From the NCBI GenBank assembly GCA_028275295.1, contig JAPWUY010000007.1, forward strand, positions 1 to 14,198: a DNA stretch of 14,198 nucleotides. The letters are read 5' to 3'. The position numbers and the translations under genes are program-made. This document shows positions 1 through 6,851 of this stretch, piece after piece. This DNA comes from Thermodesulfobacteriota bacterium. Its GTDB lineage: Bacteria > Desulfobacterota > Desulfocorpusculales > Desulfocorpusculum. Numbering within the stretch: position 1 is the stretch's first letter; every line of letters starts with the position of its first letter. The notes beneath the pieces were generated by a model. The model was given only the letters and a program-made list of their open reading frames with translations. It did no database searches and was not told the DNA's origin.

Positions 1-1
1 G

Positions 2-52
2 GTAAAAGGGTACGCCAATGAGAACATTCTCATGGAAGAGGATCCCCATTAG
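2..52 (+). CDS. C-terminal tail of an unidentified protein (partial at 5' edge)
   Basis: Frame 2 is the only plus-strand frame open from the window edge to this point; frames 1 and 3 hit stops within the first 21 bases. It encodes 16 residues (VKGYANENILMEEDPH) and ends in TAG at 50-52, exactly abutting the GTG at 53 and overlapping the ribosome-binding region of the following reductase gene. That tight junction is what an operon boundary would look like. The tail is too short to assign to a family, so I give no function. A chance open frame of this length is quite possible. Confidence 0.4.
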   Translation, partial: VKGYANENILMEEDPH

Positions 53-55
53 GTG

Positions 56-61
56 AAGGAG
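56..61 (+). promoter_or_regulatory. Ribosome binding site AAGGAG deciding the reductase start
   Basis: AAGGAG lies 6 bases before the ATG at 68. The longer in-frame GTG at 53 contains this motif inside its own first codons and has no comparable site upstream, so the ATG at 68 is preferred. Confidence 0.6.
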
Positions 62-67
62 AAGGAG

Positions 68-1993
68 ATGAGATGGGAACACCTTTTCTCGCCTTTTGAA
101 CTCAAAGGCCTGAGGCTCAAGAATCGGATAGTCATGCCCCCCATGGGGGTATTCCTAGTCGAAGCTGACGGCTCTGTGACCGAAAGAACCCTCGCCTACT
201 ACAGGAGGAGGGCCCAAGGGGGGGCGGGAATGATAATGGTTGAAGCCTGCGGTGTGGCCCCCGAGGGAATAGTCTCCCACCATCAGATGCGCATCTACGA
301 TGACCGTTTCATACCCGGCCTTGCCCGGATAGCCGAGGCAATAAAGGCCGAAGGTGCCAGGGCCGGTGTCCAGATACATCATGCTGGACGACAGACGAGC
401 TACAAGGTAATAGGTAGGCCCCCTCTCGCACCTTCGCCCCTTCCTTGTCCCACCATCAAGGGAGAGGTGGAGCCTTTGGACGAGGAGGGCATCGAGAGGA
501 TCATCCGCCTCTTCGGGGATGCTGCTCAAAGGGCTTTGGAGGCTGGCTTCGAGCTGATAGAGATCCACGGCGCCCACGGCTATCTCATAAATCAGTTCCT
601 CTCGGGGTTCTCCAATATAAGGACTGACCAATATGGCGGAGACACATCGAGGAGAGCCAGGTTCGCTGTGGAGGTGGTTCGAGAGGTGAGGAGAAGGGTG
701 GGCCCTCAATTTCCCATCTCCTTCAAGATAAGCGCTCAGGAGTTCGTCCCCGGGGGCCTCACCGTGGAGGAGAGCATAGAGATAGTGCGAATCCTGAAGG
801 AGGCGGGAATAGACGCAGTCCAGGTCTCTGCTGGGAACGATGTGAGACCCGAGTGGATCTCCCAGCCAATGCTCATGCCCAGGGGATGCCTCGTGGAGTC
901 GGCCTGGAGGATAAAGCAGGCCGTGGACATCCCTGTCATGTGCGTGGGGAGGATAAATGGACCTGTGCTAGCAGAGGAGATCCTGAGAGAAGGGAAAGCG
1001 GATCTCGTGTGCATGGGCAGGGCCCTCCTTGCGGACCCTGATCTTCCGAGAAAGGCGATGGAGGGAAGGCTCGAGGAGATAAGGCGCTGTGTTGCCTGCA
1101 ACACCTGCATAAACTCCATCTTCAAGAAGGGGAGGGTGGAGTGCCTGGTGAACCCGGAGCTGGGTCGTGAAAAGGAGATGGTGACGAGAAGAGCCCCCAA
1201 GAAGCGAAAGGTTGTGGTTGTAGGAGGTGGGCCAGCAGGGTGCGAGGCTGCCTGGGTGGCAGCAAGCAGAGGCCATGACGTGTTCCTCTACGAGGCAGCA
1301 GAGGAAATAGGCGGCCAGATACGCCTCGGAGCCATTCCAACCCACAAGAAAGAGCTCCTGAACATCATTCGCTTTCACAAAAGACAGCTGGAGCTGAGTG
1401 GTGTCCAATGTTTCATGGGGAGGCCAGTGGGGCCGGAGGAGATAGCGGAAATGGGTCCCGAGGTGGTGATATTGGCCACTGGCGCAAAACCCGTGGAACT
1501 GCCATTTCTCAACAGGAAAATGAAGGGAGTCTACACCTTCCAGGAGGCCCTGGAAAGGCCCGAGAGCATCCCCGAGAATGTTGTGGTGGCAGGAGGCGGA
1601 GCCATAGGTTGCGAGGTGGCATTGCATTTGGCCGAATGGGGCCGGAGGGTGAGCATTGTGGAGATGACCGAGTTCATCGGAAGACAATACGAGGCCATGA
1701 CAAGAAAGCTCATCCTCGAGAAGCTCAAGAGCAATGGCGTTGAGATGATGACCAAATGCCGCATCATAGGTTACGCGGACAACAGCCTGAGATGCCTTCT
1801 GGGAGAGGATGAGGAACTCCTCAGTATAGAGGCCGAGGGTGTGGTTTTGGCAGTGGGGACTTGTCCCAAGGATGAGCTCTTCGGGCCTCTGAGCTCCATG
1901 GGTATGGAAGTGCACAGGATTGGGGACTGTGTGGAGCCAAGGAGCATAAAGGAGGCGATCCTCGAAGGGGCCCGACTAGCCAGGGCCATATGA
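68..1993 (+). CDS. NADH:flavin oxidoreductase, 2,4-dienoyl-CoA reductase / enoate reductase-like
   Basis: Modular Fe-S flavoenzyme of 641 residues, the usual family length. Residues 1 to about 330 form the old-yellow-enzyme TIM barrel that binds FMN; the HGAHGYLINQFLS motif (from about 167) supplies the active-site Tyr172 seen in FadH and related enzymes. Cysteines 341, 344, 347 and 359 form a 4Fe-4S site. The C-terminal half has two dinucleotide-binding folds, GGGPAG at 386-391 (FAD) and GGGAIG at 509-514 (NAD(P)H). Known members reduce activated C=C bonds such as 2,4-dienoyl-CoA or enoates, or demethylate trimethylamine, passing electrons from NAD(P)H through FAD and Fe-S to FMN. The substrate cannot be read from the sequence. 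No signal peptide, so presumably cytoplasmic. It may be co-transcribed with the gene ending at 52. The cysteine spacing CX2CX2CX11C is closer to trimethylamine dehydrogenase than to E. coli FadH (CX2CX3CX11C). Confidence 0.93.
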   Translation: MRWEHLFSPFELKGLRLKNRIVMPPMGVFLVEADGSVTERTLAYYRRRAQGGAGMIMVEACGVAPEGIVSHHQMRIYDDRFIPGLARIAEAIKAEGARAGVQIHHAGRQTSYKVIGRPPLAPSPLPCPTIKGEVEPLDEEGIERIIRLFGDAAQRALEAGFELIEIHGAHGYLINQFLSGFSNIRTDQYGGDTSRRARFAVEVVREVRRRVGPQFPISFKISAQEFVPGGLTVEESIEIVRILKEAGIDAVQVSAGNDVRPEWISQPMLMPRGCLVESAWRIKQAVDIPVMCVGRINGPVLAEEILREGKADLVCMGRALLADPDLPRKAMEGRLEEIRRCVACNTCINSIFKKGRVECLVNPELGREKEMVTRRAPKKRKVVVVGGGPAGCEAAWVAASRGHDVFLYEAAEEIGGQIRLGAIPTHKKELLNIIRFHKRQLELSGVQCFMGRPVGPEEIAEMGPEVVILATGAKPVELPFLNRKMKGVYTFQEALERPESIPENVVVAGGGAIGCEVALHLAEWGRRVSIVEMTEFIGRQYEAMTRKLILEKLKSNGVEMMTKCRIIGYADNSLRCLLGEDEELLSIEAEGVVLAVGTCPKDELFGPLSSMGMEVHRIGDCVEPRSIKEAILEGARLARAI

Positions 1994-1998
1994 GGGAC

Positions 1999-2538
1999 TC
2001 ATCCCCTGGGACCGATATAGGTCTCCCGGCCCCTGGCCAAAGCGAGCCAGCTCAACCTTGCTCCAATGACCAGTATGACGGCGAGCCCGATGATCTCGGG
2101 CAGTGCCAGATGAGGCTCAGACAAGATGCGCCTCAGGTTTCCTCCCAGGAGCTCCCAGAGAGAGATATTGGGGTCTGTCCCTGGATCCCACTTGAAGCCG
2201 AGAAGGGGGAAGAGGAGGGTGTGGGGAGATCTCCACATGGAATCCAAGAGGAGATGGCCGGGACAGGCAAGAGAAAAGATGAGAAGATCCGGAAGGAATC
2301 GCCACACAATGGCGCAGACAAGGGCTGAGAAGGCAAGGGTGTGGCCCATCCACCTCGTGGTATCGAGCTCGGGGACGACCCAGAGGGCCAGGGGCTTGTC
2401 AACGATGTCGGGAAGGAGGGAGAAGAAGGCGAGGAGCACATACGCGCCAGGCCCCTTGGGGAAGGACTCCCCCCCTCTGGAAGACCCCCAGAGATGGTAC
2501 CCCAAGAAACTCAACCCCACATGGCCAAACACGAACAA
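1999..2538 (-). CDS. Membrane-bound metal-dependent hydrolase, DUF457/YdjM-like
   Basis: A 179-residue integral membrane protein from the TTG at 2538. It contains GHVGLS at the N-terminus, PDIVDKP in a hydrophobic segment, GHTLAFS mid-protein and GHLLLDSMW later: the spaced His/Asp residues that mark the YdjM/DUF457 family (predicted inner-membrane metal-dependent hydrolases). I see four or five hydrophobic segments, the last near the C-terminus (about LAVILVIGARLSWLALA). The frame stays open up to a GTG at 2616 (205 residues), but those extra 26 residues are polar and that GTG has only a too-close GGGGAG. The TTG has AGGGGAG at 6 bases and puts the conserved Gly-His near the N-terminus, as in the family. 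It converges on the reductase gene with 5 bases between stops and is divergent from the DUF3108 gene. The family's biochemical role is not established. Confidence 0.8.
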   Translation of the reverse strand: MFVFGHVGLSFLGYHLWGSSRGGESFPKGPGAYVLLAFFSLLPDIVDKPLALWVVPELDTTRWMGHTLAFSALVCAIVWRFLPDLLIFSLACPGHLLLDSMWRSPHTLLFPLLGFKWDPGTDPNISLWELLGGNLRRILSEPHLALPEIIGLAVILVIGARLSWLALARGRETYIGPRG

Positions 2539-2544
2539 GGTCCA

Positions 2545-2551
2545 CTCCCCT
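2545..2551 (-). promoter_or_regulatory. Ribosome binding site AGGGGAG for the YdjM-like gene
   Basis: On the minus strand AGGGGAG precedes a TTG codon (2538-2536) by 6 bases. It is the strongest Shine-Dalgarno match near the 5' end of this frame and supports the shorter start. Confidence 0.45.
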
Positions 2552-2709
2552 AGGAACTGCGGCCCGGTGCATCCTTTGGGATTTCTCCCGCGGGCTCTGA
2601 AACCGAGATCCCTCACAACTCCCCATTATTTTGGGCTATCCAGTCTCGATTGTCCACGATCTCTCAGTGAAGGAGGGCTCGCGGCAACTGGGAGGGTAGA
2701 GCTCGGCAA

Positions 2710-3621
2710 ATGAAAAGGGGAGGGCAAAGAAGGAGGGAATTTCTCGCCCAGATCGCCAGATTTGCCATCCTTGGAGTGGCAACGGCATCCTTGCCGAAGT
2801 CCTCCTATGGGTCCTCAGCTCCCCATCAGAGGAGACCTTTCCCCGGAGAGCTGGAGCCCTGGGTGGGCAAGGCCTTCGAGTACAGGGCCGGTTGTCCTCT
2901 CCTAGAGGATTTCGCATGGGGTCAGATCAGGATTCACAGGGCTGGCTCACCAGAAAAACTTTTCGTTGTGATGGAGACCAGGCTCGAGGGCATAGCTGGG
3001 GTCGTATCCCTCCAGAGGACCGATACTCTGGCCTCCCTTGTGATGTGGGCGAGCTCCCAGGGCAGGTTCGTTCCCATATGGCATGCTGACCAAGTCGCCA
3101 GATACGGCTCCTGGAAGAGAAAGGTCCTGGTCTTCGAAGATGGGGGGATGTCCTGCACCGAATGGCGTCTGAGCCAAGAGGGTGCGAGGAGCAGGAGAGT
3201 TTTCGGGCAAGGTAGGCCTCTCGACGATCCCCTTTCGGCGTTCCTCAACTGGCGAGCGGGAGCATATGGTCCGTTGAGGCCAGGCGAGACCATGGTCATA
3301 GACAACCTGGCAAGGAGGGAACCCCTTCTCATAAGGCTCCAGATCCTTCCCGAGGAGGAGACGCGCAAGAGGAGGCCCCAGGATCGCTCGGAGTGGACCT
3401 TCCTCATGAGGGCGCAGGTGGACAGGGAGGTGGCCGAAAGCCTCAAGGGAACCCTGGAGGGATGGCTGGACAGTCAATGGGTGGTCCTTTTCGCCAGGGC
3501 AACCAATGTGAGGATAGTGGGAGAGGCCTGGGCTCGCCTCACAGGGAAAGGGGATCTGAGGGAGCCAAATCTCCCTGCTCCTCCAGAACCTCCCCTCTCC
3601 ATAGGTAGATGGAGGGCATGA
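2710..3621 (+). CDS. DUF3108 domain-containing exported protein with Tat-like signal
   Basis: 303 residues. The N-terminus has a basic region and an RRREFL motif, followed by a short hydrophobic stretch (about FAILGVATASL), which matches a twin-arginine signal and predicts export to the periplasm. The mature part fits DUF3108: an opening beta-rich segment around FEYRAG, then paired strands, and near residue 175 the family-typical DDPLSAFLNWR followed by a turn LRPGETMVID, which resembles the DPLSALYYLR...LKPGD pattern. DUF3108 proteins are periplasmic proteins of unknown function, usually around 230-260 residues, so this one is somewhat long. Only two cysteines are apparent and I see no cofactor motif. 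The start is the first ATG; a GGAGGG lies about 14 bases upstream, so the exact start is less certain than the frame. It converges on the parvulin-TPR gene with a 30-base gap. Confidence 0.8.
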   Translation: MKRGGQRRREFLAQIARFAILGVATASLPKSSYGSSAPHQRRPFPGELEPWVGKAFEYRAGCPLLEDFAWGQIRIHRAGSPEKLFVVMETRLEGIAGVVSLQRTDTLASLVMWASSQGRFVPIWHADQVARYGSWKRKVLVFEDGGMSCTEWRLSQEGARSRRVFGQGRPLDDPLSAFLNWRAGAYGPLRPGETMVIDNLARREPLLIRLQILPEEETRKRRPQDRSEWTFLMRAQVDREVAESLKGTLEGWLDSQWVVLFARATNVRIVGEAWARLTGKGDLREPNLPAPPEPPLSIGRWRA

Positions 3622-3651
3622 GACGAGCTCCTCTGGAGACGGAATTTGCGA

Positions 3652-4566
3652 TCATTTGCCCTTCCTGCCCTTGGATCTCCTCTCCAGCTCTGTCTTGAGA
3701 CCTTCCACCTCTGCCCCGAGCTCCGCTGCTTTTTGGAGATGACCCCGCGCCTCCTCCAACCTCCCCTCGAGGATCAGGGCCTGAGCAATTGCCCTGTGAA
3801 GGTCTCCAGAATCTCCTCTTATCCTGAGGGCCTCGCGAAACTCGAGGATCGTCAAGCCCAGGAGGCCCTGGGCTGCATAGGCCAACCCCAGGTTGAAATG
3901 GGCCTCCCATAGATCCCCGTTCAATGCTATGGCAGCCTTGAGCTCATCTATGGCCTCATCCAGGAGCTCCATTGCCCAAGGGGGCAATTCTCTTCGCCCG
4001 GGGCCTGATCCTTGAAGGGCCCTCATGGCCTTTCTCCTCAAGGCCTCGCCCAAGTTGGCGTGGGCCTCTGGTAGCCCATTGTCCAAAACTATTGCCCTGC
4101 GATAGGCCTGGATCTCTCCCTCTTCGTCTCCCATCTCGCCGAGGACAAGTCCCCTTTCCAGGTGAAATTGAGGACTTTCCTCCATCGCCTCATATCTGGA
4201 AGCGTCCTCCTTGCTCAAGACCCTGAAAATGAACCATCCCCCTTCCCCTGGGATTGGCTCGCTTGTCTTTCCAGTCTCCACTGCCCCAAGCTTTTCCCTG
4301 AAAGGAGGAAGGAGCTTTCCCAACTCCACATCGCCCAGGTACCCTTTTTTCCCCTTCAGCCCCTCTGGGGCGAGCTCCGAAGCGAGCTCATCGAAGCCCT
4401 TCCCTTCCCTCAGAGAGCCAACCACCCCCTGGGCCTCTTCCTTCGTGTCCACGTGTATCACCTGGAGAAGGACATTTGTTTGCTGGGCCTGGCCACAATC
4501 ACAGGGCAGGAGTCCCCAAAAACCCAGGACCCATGCCAAGGCCAGGGATACGAGGGCCTTTCTCAT
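3652..4566 (-). CDS. Exported parvulin-type peptidyl-prolyl isomerase with TPR repeats
   Basis: 304 residues from the ATG at 4566. Residues 1-27 look like a Sec signal peptide (MRK, then a hydrophobic core to about residue 20, cleavage perhaps after GQA). A Cys lies near the end of the core, but Pro-Cys makes a poor lipobox. Residues about 32-125 match a PpiC/parvulin domain: an opening VIHVDTKEEA, then KKGYLGDVELGKLLPPF, and a closing GGWFIFRVL. Residues about 130-290 form three to four TPR-like helical pairs (for example AIVLDNGLPEAHANLGEALR and AIALNGDLWEAHFNLGLAYA). The probable role is folding or assembly of envelope proteins, by inference from the parvulin family. The start overlaps the stop of the upstream methyltransferase in an ATGA, which strongly supports this start over the open frame that extends to 4863 inside the methyltransferase gene. 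Parvulin first and TPR second is an unusual order. Confidence 0.85.
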   Translation of the reverse strand: MRKALVSLALAWVLGFWGLLPCDCGQAQQTNVLLQVIHVDTKEEAQGVVGSLREGKGFDELASELAPEGLKGKKGYLGDVELGKLLPPFREKLGAVETGKTSEPIPGEGGWFIFRVLSKEDASRYEAMEESPQFHLERGLVLGEMGDEEGEIQAYRRAIVLDNGLPEAHANLGEALRRKAMRALQGSGPGRRELPPWAMELLDEAIDELKAAIALNGDLWEAHFNLGLAYAAQGLLGLTILEFREALRIRGDSGDLHRAIAQALILEGRLEEARGHLQKAAELGAEVEGLKTELERRSKGRKGK

Positions 4567-5207
4567 TTCCTCTCGAATTCGCCCAGGTACGCCCTTTTTG
4601 CCTTGGATTGCACGGGCTCCAATCTCCTTCGACTCAATTCCCATCTGGCAAGCAAGGACATGAGGTGTGGGGGAAGAAGGCCCCATTTCACCAGTCTCAA
4701 TCCCCACCATGACGTCCTCCTTATGGGGTACCAGGCTAGCTTTCTGAACCCCCAATTCTCGAGAGCCTCCGGCACTTGCTGGATTCCCATGTATCGCCTC
4801 AAAGGCGTATTGTCCGTCTCTATGAGAAGGACTCTCCCCCTGGGCCTGAGACATCTTCTCCACTCGGAGATGGCTCCCTCCAAGGGGCCCCTGTCCAAGA
4901 GGCTCCTCACAACCCCAACAGCCAGGACTAGATCCACTGACTCGGCCTTTATGGGGAGAACCCCACCCTGGTACAGGACAAGGGACATTCCCTCTGGGGG
5001 CAAAATCTTCCTCGCAGAATCCAGGAACCCCTTATCCACATCCACTCCCACAACTCGAAACCCTTGGATGGCGAGCTTCCTTGCAAGCCAACCATCTCCG
5101 CATCCGTAGTCCACAACGATCCCCTTTTGCGAGAGATCCAACCGCTCCCATATGGCTAGCTCCTCCACGAGCCTCCTGTAGAGGCTTCTACGGGATCTTT
5201 TTCCCAT
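4563..5207 (-). CDS. Class I SAM-dependent methyltransferase
   Basis: 214 residues. Motif I is VVDYGCGDG at residues 31-39 (glycine-rich SAM loop) and the acidic residue of motif II is Asp56 in VVGVDVD. A hydrophobic strand with acidic residues (SVDLVLAVG) and the LRPRGRVLLIE strand follow, as in Methyltransf_11/25 proteins. The C-terminal 70 residues are rich in Trp, Arg and Leu and may form a substrate-binding or membrane-associated cap. The substrate is not identifiable. The ATG has GGAGG about 6 bases upstream. Its TGA overlaps the ATG of the parvulin-TPR gene, so the two are probably translationally coupled. It is divergent from the HTH/zinc-ribbon gene, with only 57 bases between the two starts. 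Confidence 0.9.
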   Translation of the reverse strand: MGKRSRRSLYRRLVEELAIWERLDLSQKGIVVDYGCGDGWLARKLAIQGFRVVGVDVDKGFLDSARKILPPEGMSLVLYQGGVLPIKAESVDLVLAVGVVRSLLDRGPLEGAISEWRRCLRPRGRVLLIETDNTPLRRYMGIQQVPEALENWGFRKLAWYPIRRTSWWGLRLVKWGLLPPHLMSLLARWELSRRRLEPVQSKAKRAYLGEFERK

Positions 5208-5264
5208 ACTTGGCCTCCTCGGCCTGAGAGTTTATCATGTCCCGAGTAGGGAGGGCGAGGGGCC

Positions 5265-5546
5265 ATGACTCTCAGAAAAAGGATGGCGGCGCTTCTCGAG
5301 AAGGGCGATCTTTCCCTCAAGGATCTGAGCAGGGAATTGGGTGTGAGAGAGAAGGAGCTTCTGGATCATCTGGAGCATGTGGCCAGATCGGCCAAGGGGA
5401 AAAACTCCCTCGAGATCACGCCTGCAATGTGCTTGAAGTGCGGATTTGTCTTCAGAAAAAGAGAGAGGCTCGCTTCTCCCAGCAGATGCCCCAAATGTCG
5501 ATCCGAGAGAATCGCACCGCCGAGGTTTCGGCTCAGGGAAGAATGA
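5265..5546 (+). CDS. Small HTH plus zinc-ribbon transcriptional regulator (COG3357 type)
   Basis: 93 residues. Residues 1-45 form a short winged-helix-like segment (LSLKDLSRELGVREKELLDHL is a clear recognition-helix pattern) and residues 56-78 hold a zinc ribbon with C56-X2-C59 and C75-X2-C78. The C-terminus is basic. This combination matches predicted HTH/Zn-ribbon regulators found mainly in archaea and anaerobic bacteria; their targets are generally unknown. The start is the ATG at 5265 with GAGGGG just upstream. It is divergent from the methyltransferase gene and could regulate the shared 57-base promoter region; that is inference from position only. Its stop lies 6 bases from the stop of the convergent M16 gene. 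Confidence 0.85.
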   Translation: MTLRKRMAALLEKGDLSLKDLSRELGVREKELLDHLEHVARSAKGKNSLEITPAMCLKCGFVFRKRERLASPSRCPKCRSERIAPPRFRLREE

Positions 5547-5552
5547 AAGGCC

Positions 5553-6851
5553 TCAAATGCGCTCCGCCTCTATGTTTGTCCTCTCCAGATCCCCTACGAC
5601 AACGCACACCCACGAGCCGGGGTCGAGGTGCTCTCTTGCGGTCTCCATCACTGATTCCACTGTGGCCTTCGCCACAGTGGATGTGAACCGAAAAGGATAC
5701 TCTAGCCCTAGCCCATAGAATTCCCACAGGGCCAAGTTTGTGGCAAAGGATCCCATGGAGTCGATCTTCATGGGGAAGCTTCCCATGAGAAACCCCTTGG
5801 CCTCATCCAATTCCCTCGAAGTCACAGGCTCCACCCTTATCCTCTCTGCCTCCTCTTGGCAGATGGCCATCGCCTCTCTCACGTTGGAGTTCTCGGTCTG
5901 AAAACCGCAGACAAATATCCCGCCTCGCAAAAGGGCCTCGAGTCTGCTGAAAGCCGAATAGGCCATGCCCTTTTTGCTGCGAATCCTGTCCATCAAGCGA
6001 GAGCCGAACCCCCCTCCTCCCAGGATGTAGTTCATGACCAGGAAATGGAAAAGGTCCGGGTGCTTTGCACCTATGCTCCTCTGGCCCATGAGAACCGTGG
6101 CCTGAGGAATCTTGCGATCCGAGGCGATGATCCTCCCTCTCGATGGAAGATCTTCTCCCCGGGACTCCCCCTCGCTGGGGGGACCACCCCAGCCCTCCAT
6201 TGCCTCTCGGAGCATTTCCCGCCATTTCTCCGGTTTCACATCCCCACATGCCGTCCAGATAGAGGGGCCCTGGCACAGCTTTCTCCTGTAATGATCCACC
6301 ACGTCTTCCACCTCAAGGCTCTGGACGGACTCTTCCAGGCCCTTGGGATCGTGGCCATAGCCCCCCTTACCCCATAAGGCCTCCAGAAATGCGGCCCTGG
6401 CAATACCTCCTGGCCTGTCCTTTTGTGAAGCGATCTGTCCCAAGAGCCTCCTCTTCCTCTTCAGGAATTCCTCCTCTGGGAAGGCCGGCTCCCTCAGGAT
6501 CTCCACTAGGAGATCAAGTGCCTCGGATAGGTCCTCGCTTAGGACCGTCATCCCCACCATGGTGTAGTCGAAATTGGCATCTATGTGAAACCTGCCCCCT
6601 AGAGAGTCTATGTTCCTGTGGATCTCCTCTGCGCCTCTCTTTCTCGTCCCCTGCTGGAGAAGCTGGGCTGTGAGGAAGTTGAGGCCCTCCTTTCCCGGCG
6701 GGTCGTCCCAGGACCCTGATGGCAAAAGAACCCTCATGGCCACTATTGGCAGTTCCTCTTGGGGACTCGTGAGGGAGAGATAGTTCGCTCCCTCCATCCT
6801 CTCCACGGGCGGAAGCTTCCAGCCTGGGTCCACTTGAGCCCTCCTCCTCAT
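5553..6851 (-). CDS. M16 family peptidase-like protein lacking the zinc-binding motif
   Basis: 432 residues in the two-domain M16B architecture. At the position where the catalytic partner has GLSHLLEH, this protein has GLNFLTAQ (about 56-63), so both His and the Glu of HxxEH are replaced (by Phe, Gln and Ala) and it should not bind catalytic zinc. The C-terminal half keeps the R...Y signature (RIRSKKGMAYS), which in M16B heterodimers is supplied by the non-catalytic subunit and helps bind substrate. It therefore looks like the non-catalytic half of a heterodimer with the upstream gene product. The start used is the ATG at 6851, which overlaps the upstream TGA as ATGA. An in-frame TTG at 6887 would overlap the upstream gene by 40 bases and has no good ribosome site. 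No signal peptide is visible, so it is probably cytoplasmic, though many relatives are exported. Confidence 0.88.
   Translation of the reverse strand: MRRRAQVDPGWKLPPVERMEGANYLSLTSPQEELPIVAMRVLLPSGSWDDPPGKEGLNFLTAQLLQQGTRKRGAEEIHRNIDSLGGRFHIDANFDYTMVGMTVLSEDLSEALDLLVEILREPAFPEEEFLKRKRRLLGQIASQKDRPGGIARAAFLEALWGKGGYGHDPKGLEESVQSLEVEDVVDHYRRKLCQGPSIWTACGDVKPEKWREMLREAMEGWGGPPSEGESRGEDLPSRGRIIASDRKIPQATVLMGQRSIGAKHPDLFHFLVMNYILGGGGFGSRLMDRIRSKKGMAYSAFSRLEALLRGGIFVCGFQTENSNVREAMAICQEEAERIRVEPVTSRELDEAKGFLMGSFPMKIDSMGSFATNLALWEFYGLGLEYPFRFTSTVAKATVESVMETAREHLDPGSWVCVVVGDLERTNIEAERI

Noticed and set aside
968..1915. Long minus-strand open frame (315 codons) opposite the reductase gene
   Set aside because: Antisense shadow: the plus strand encodes a full set of flavoenzyme motifs here, while the minus-strand product has no domain pattern.
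4567..4863. Upstream extension of the parvulin-TPR frame by 99 codons
   Set aside because: It lies wholly inside the methyltransferase gene in another frame, and the ATGA overlap at 4563-4566 plus the signal peptide starting there give a much better start.
4162..5109. Long plus-strand open frame (315 codons) opposite the methyltransferase and parvulin genes
   Set aside because: It spans two real minus-strand genes, its product is a Pro/Ser-rich low-information sequence, and there is no ribosome site.
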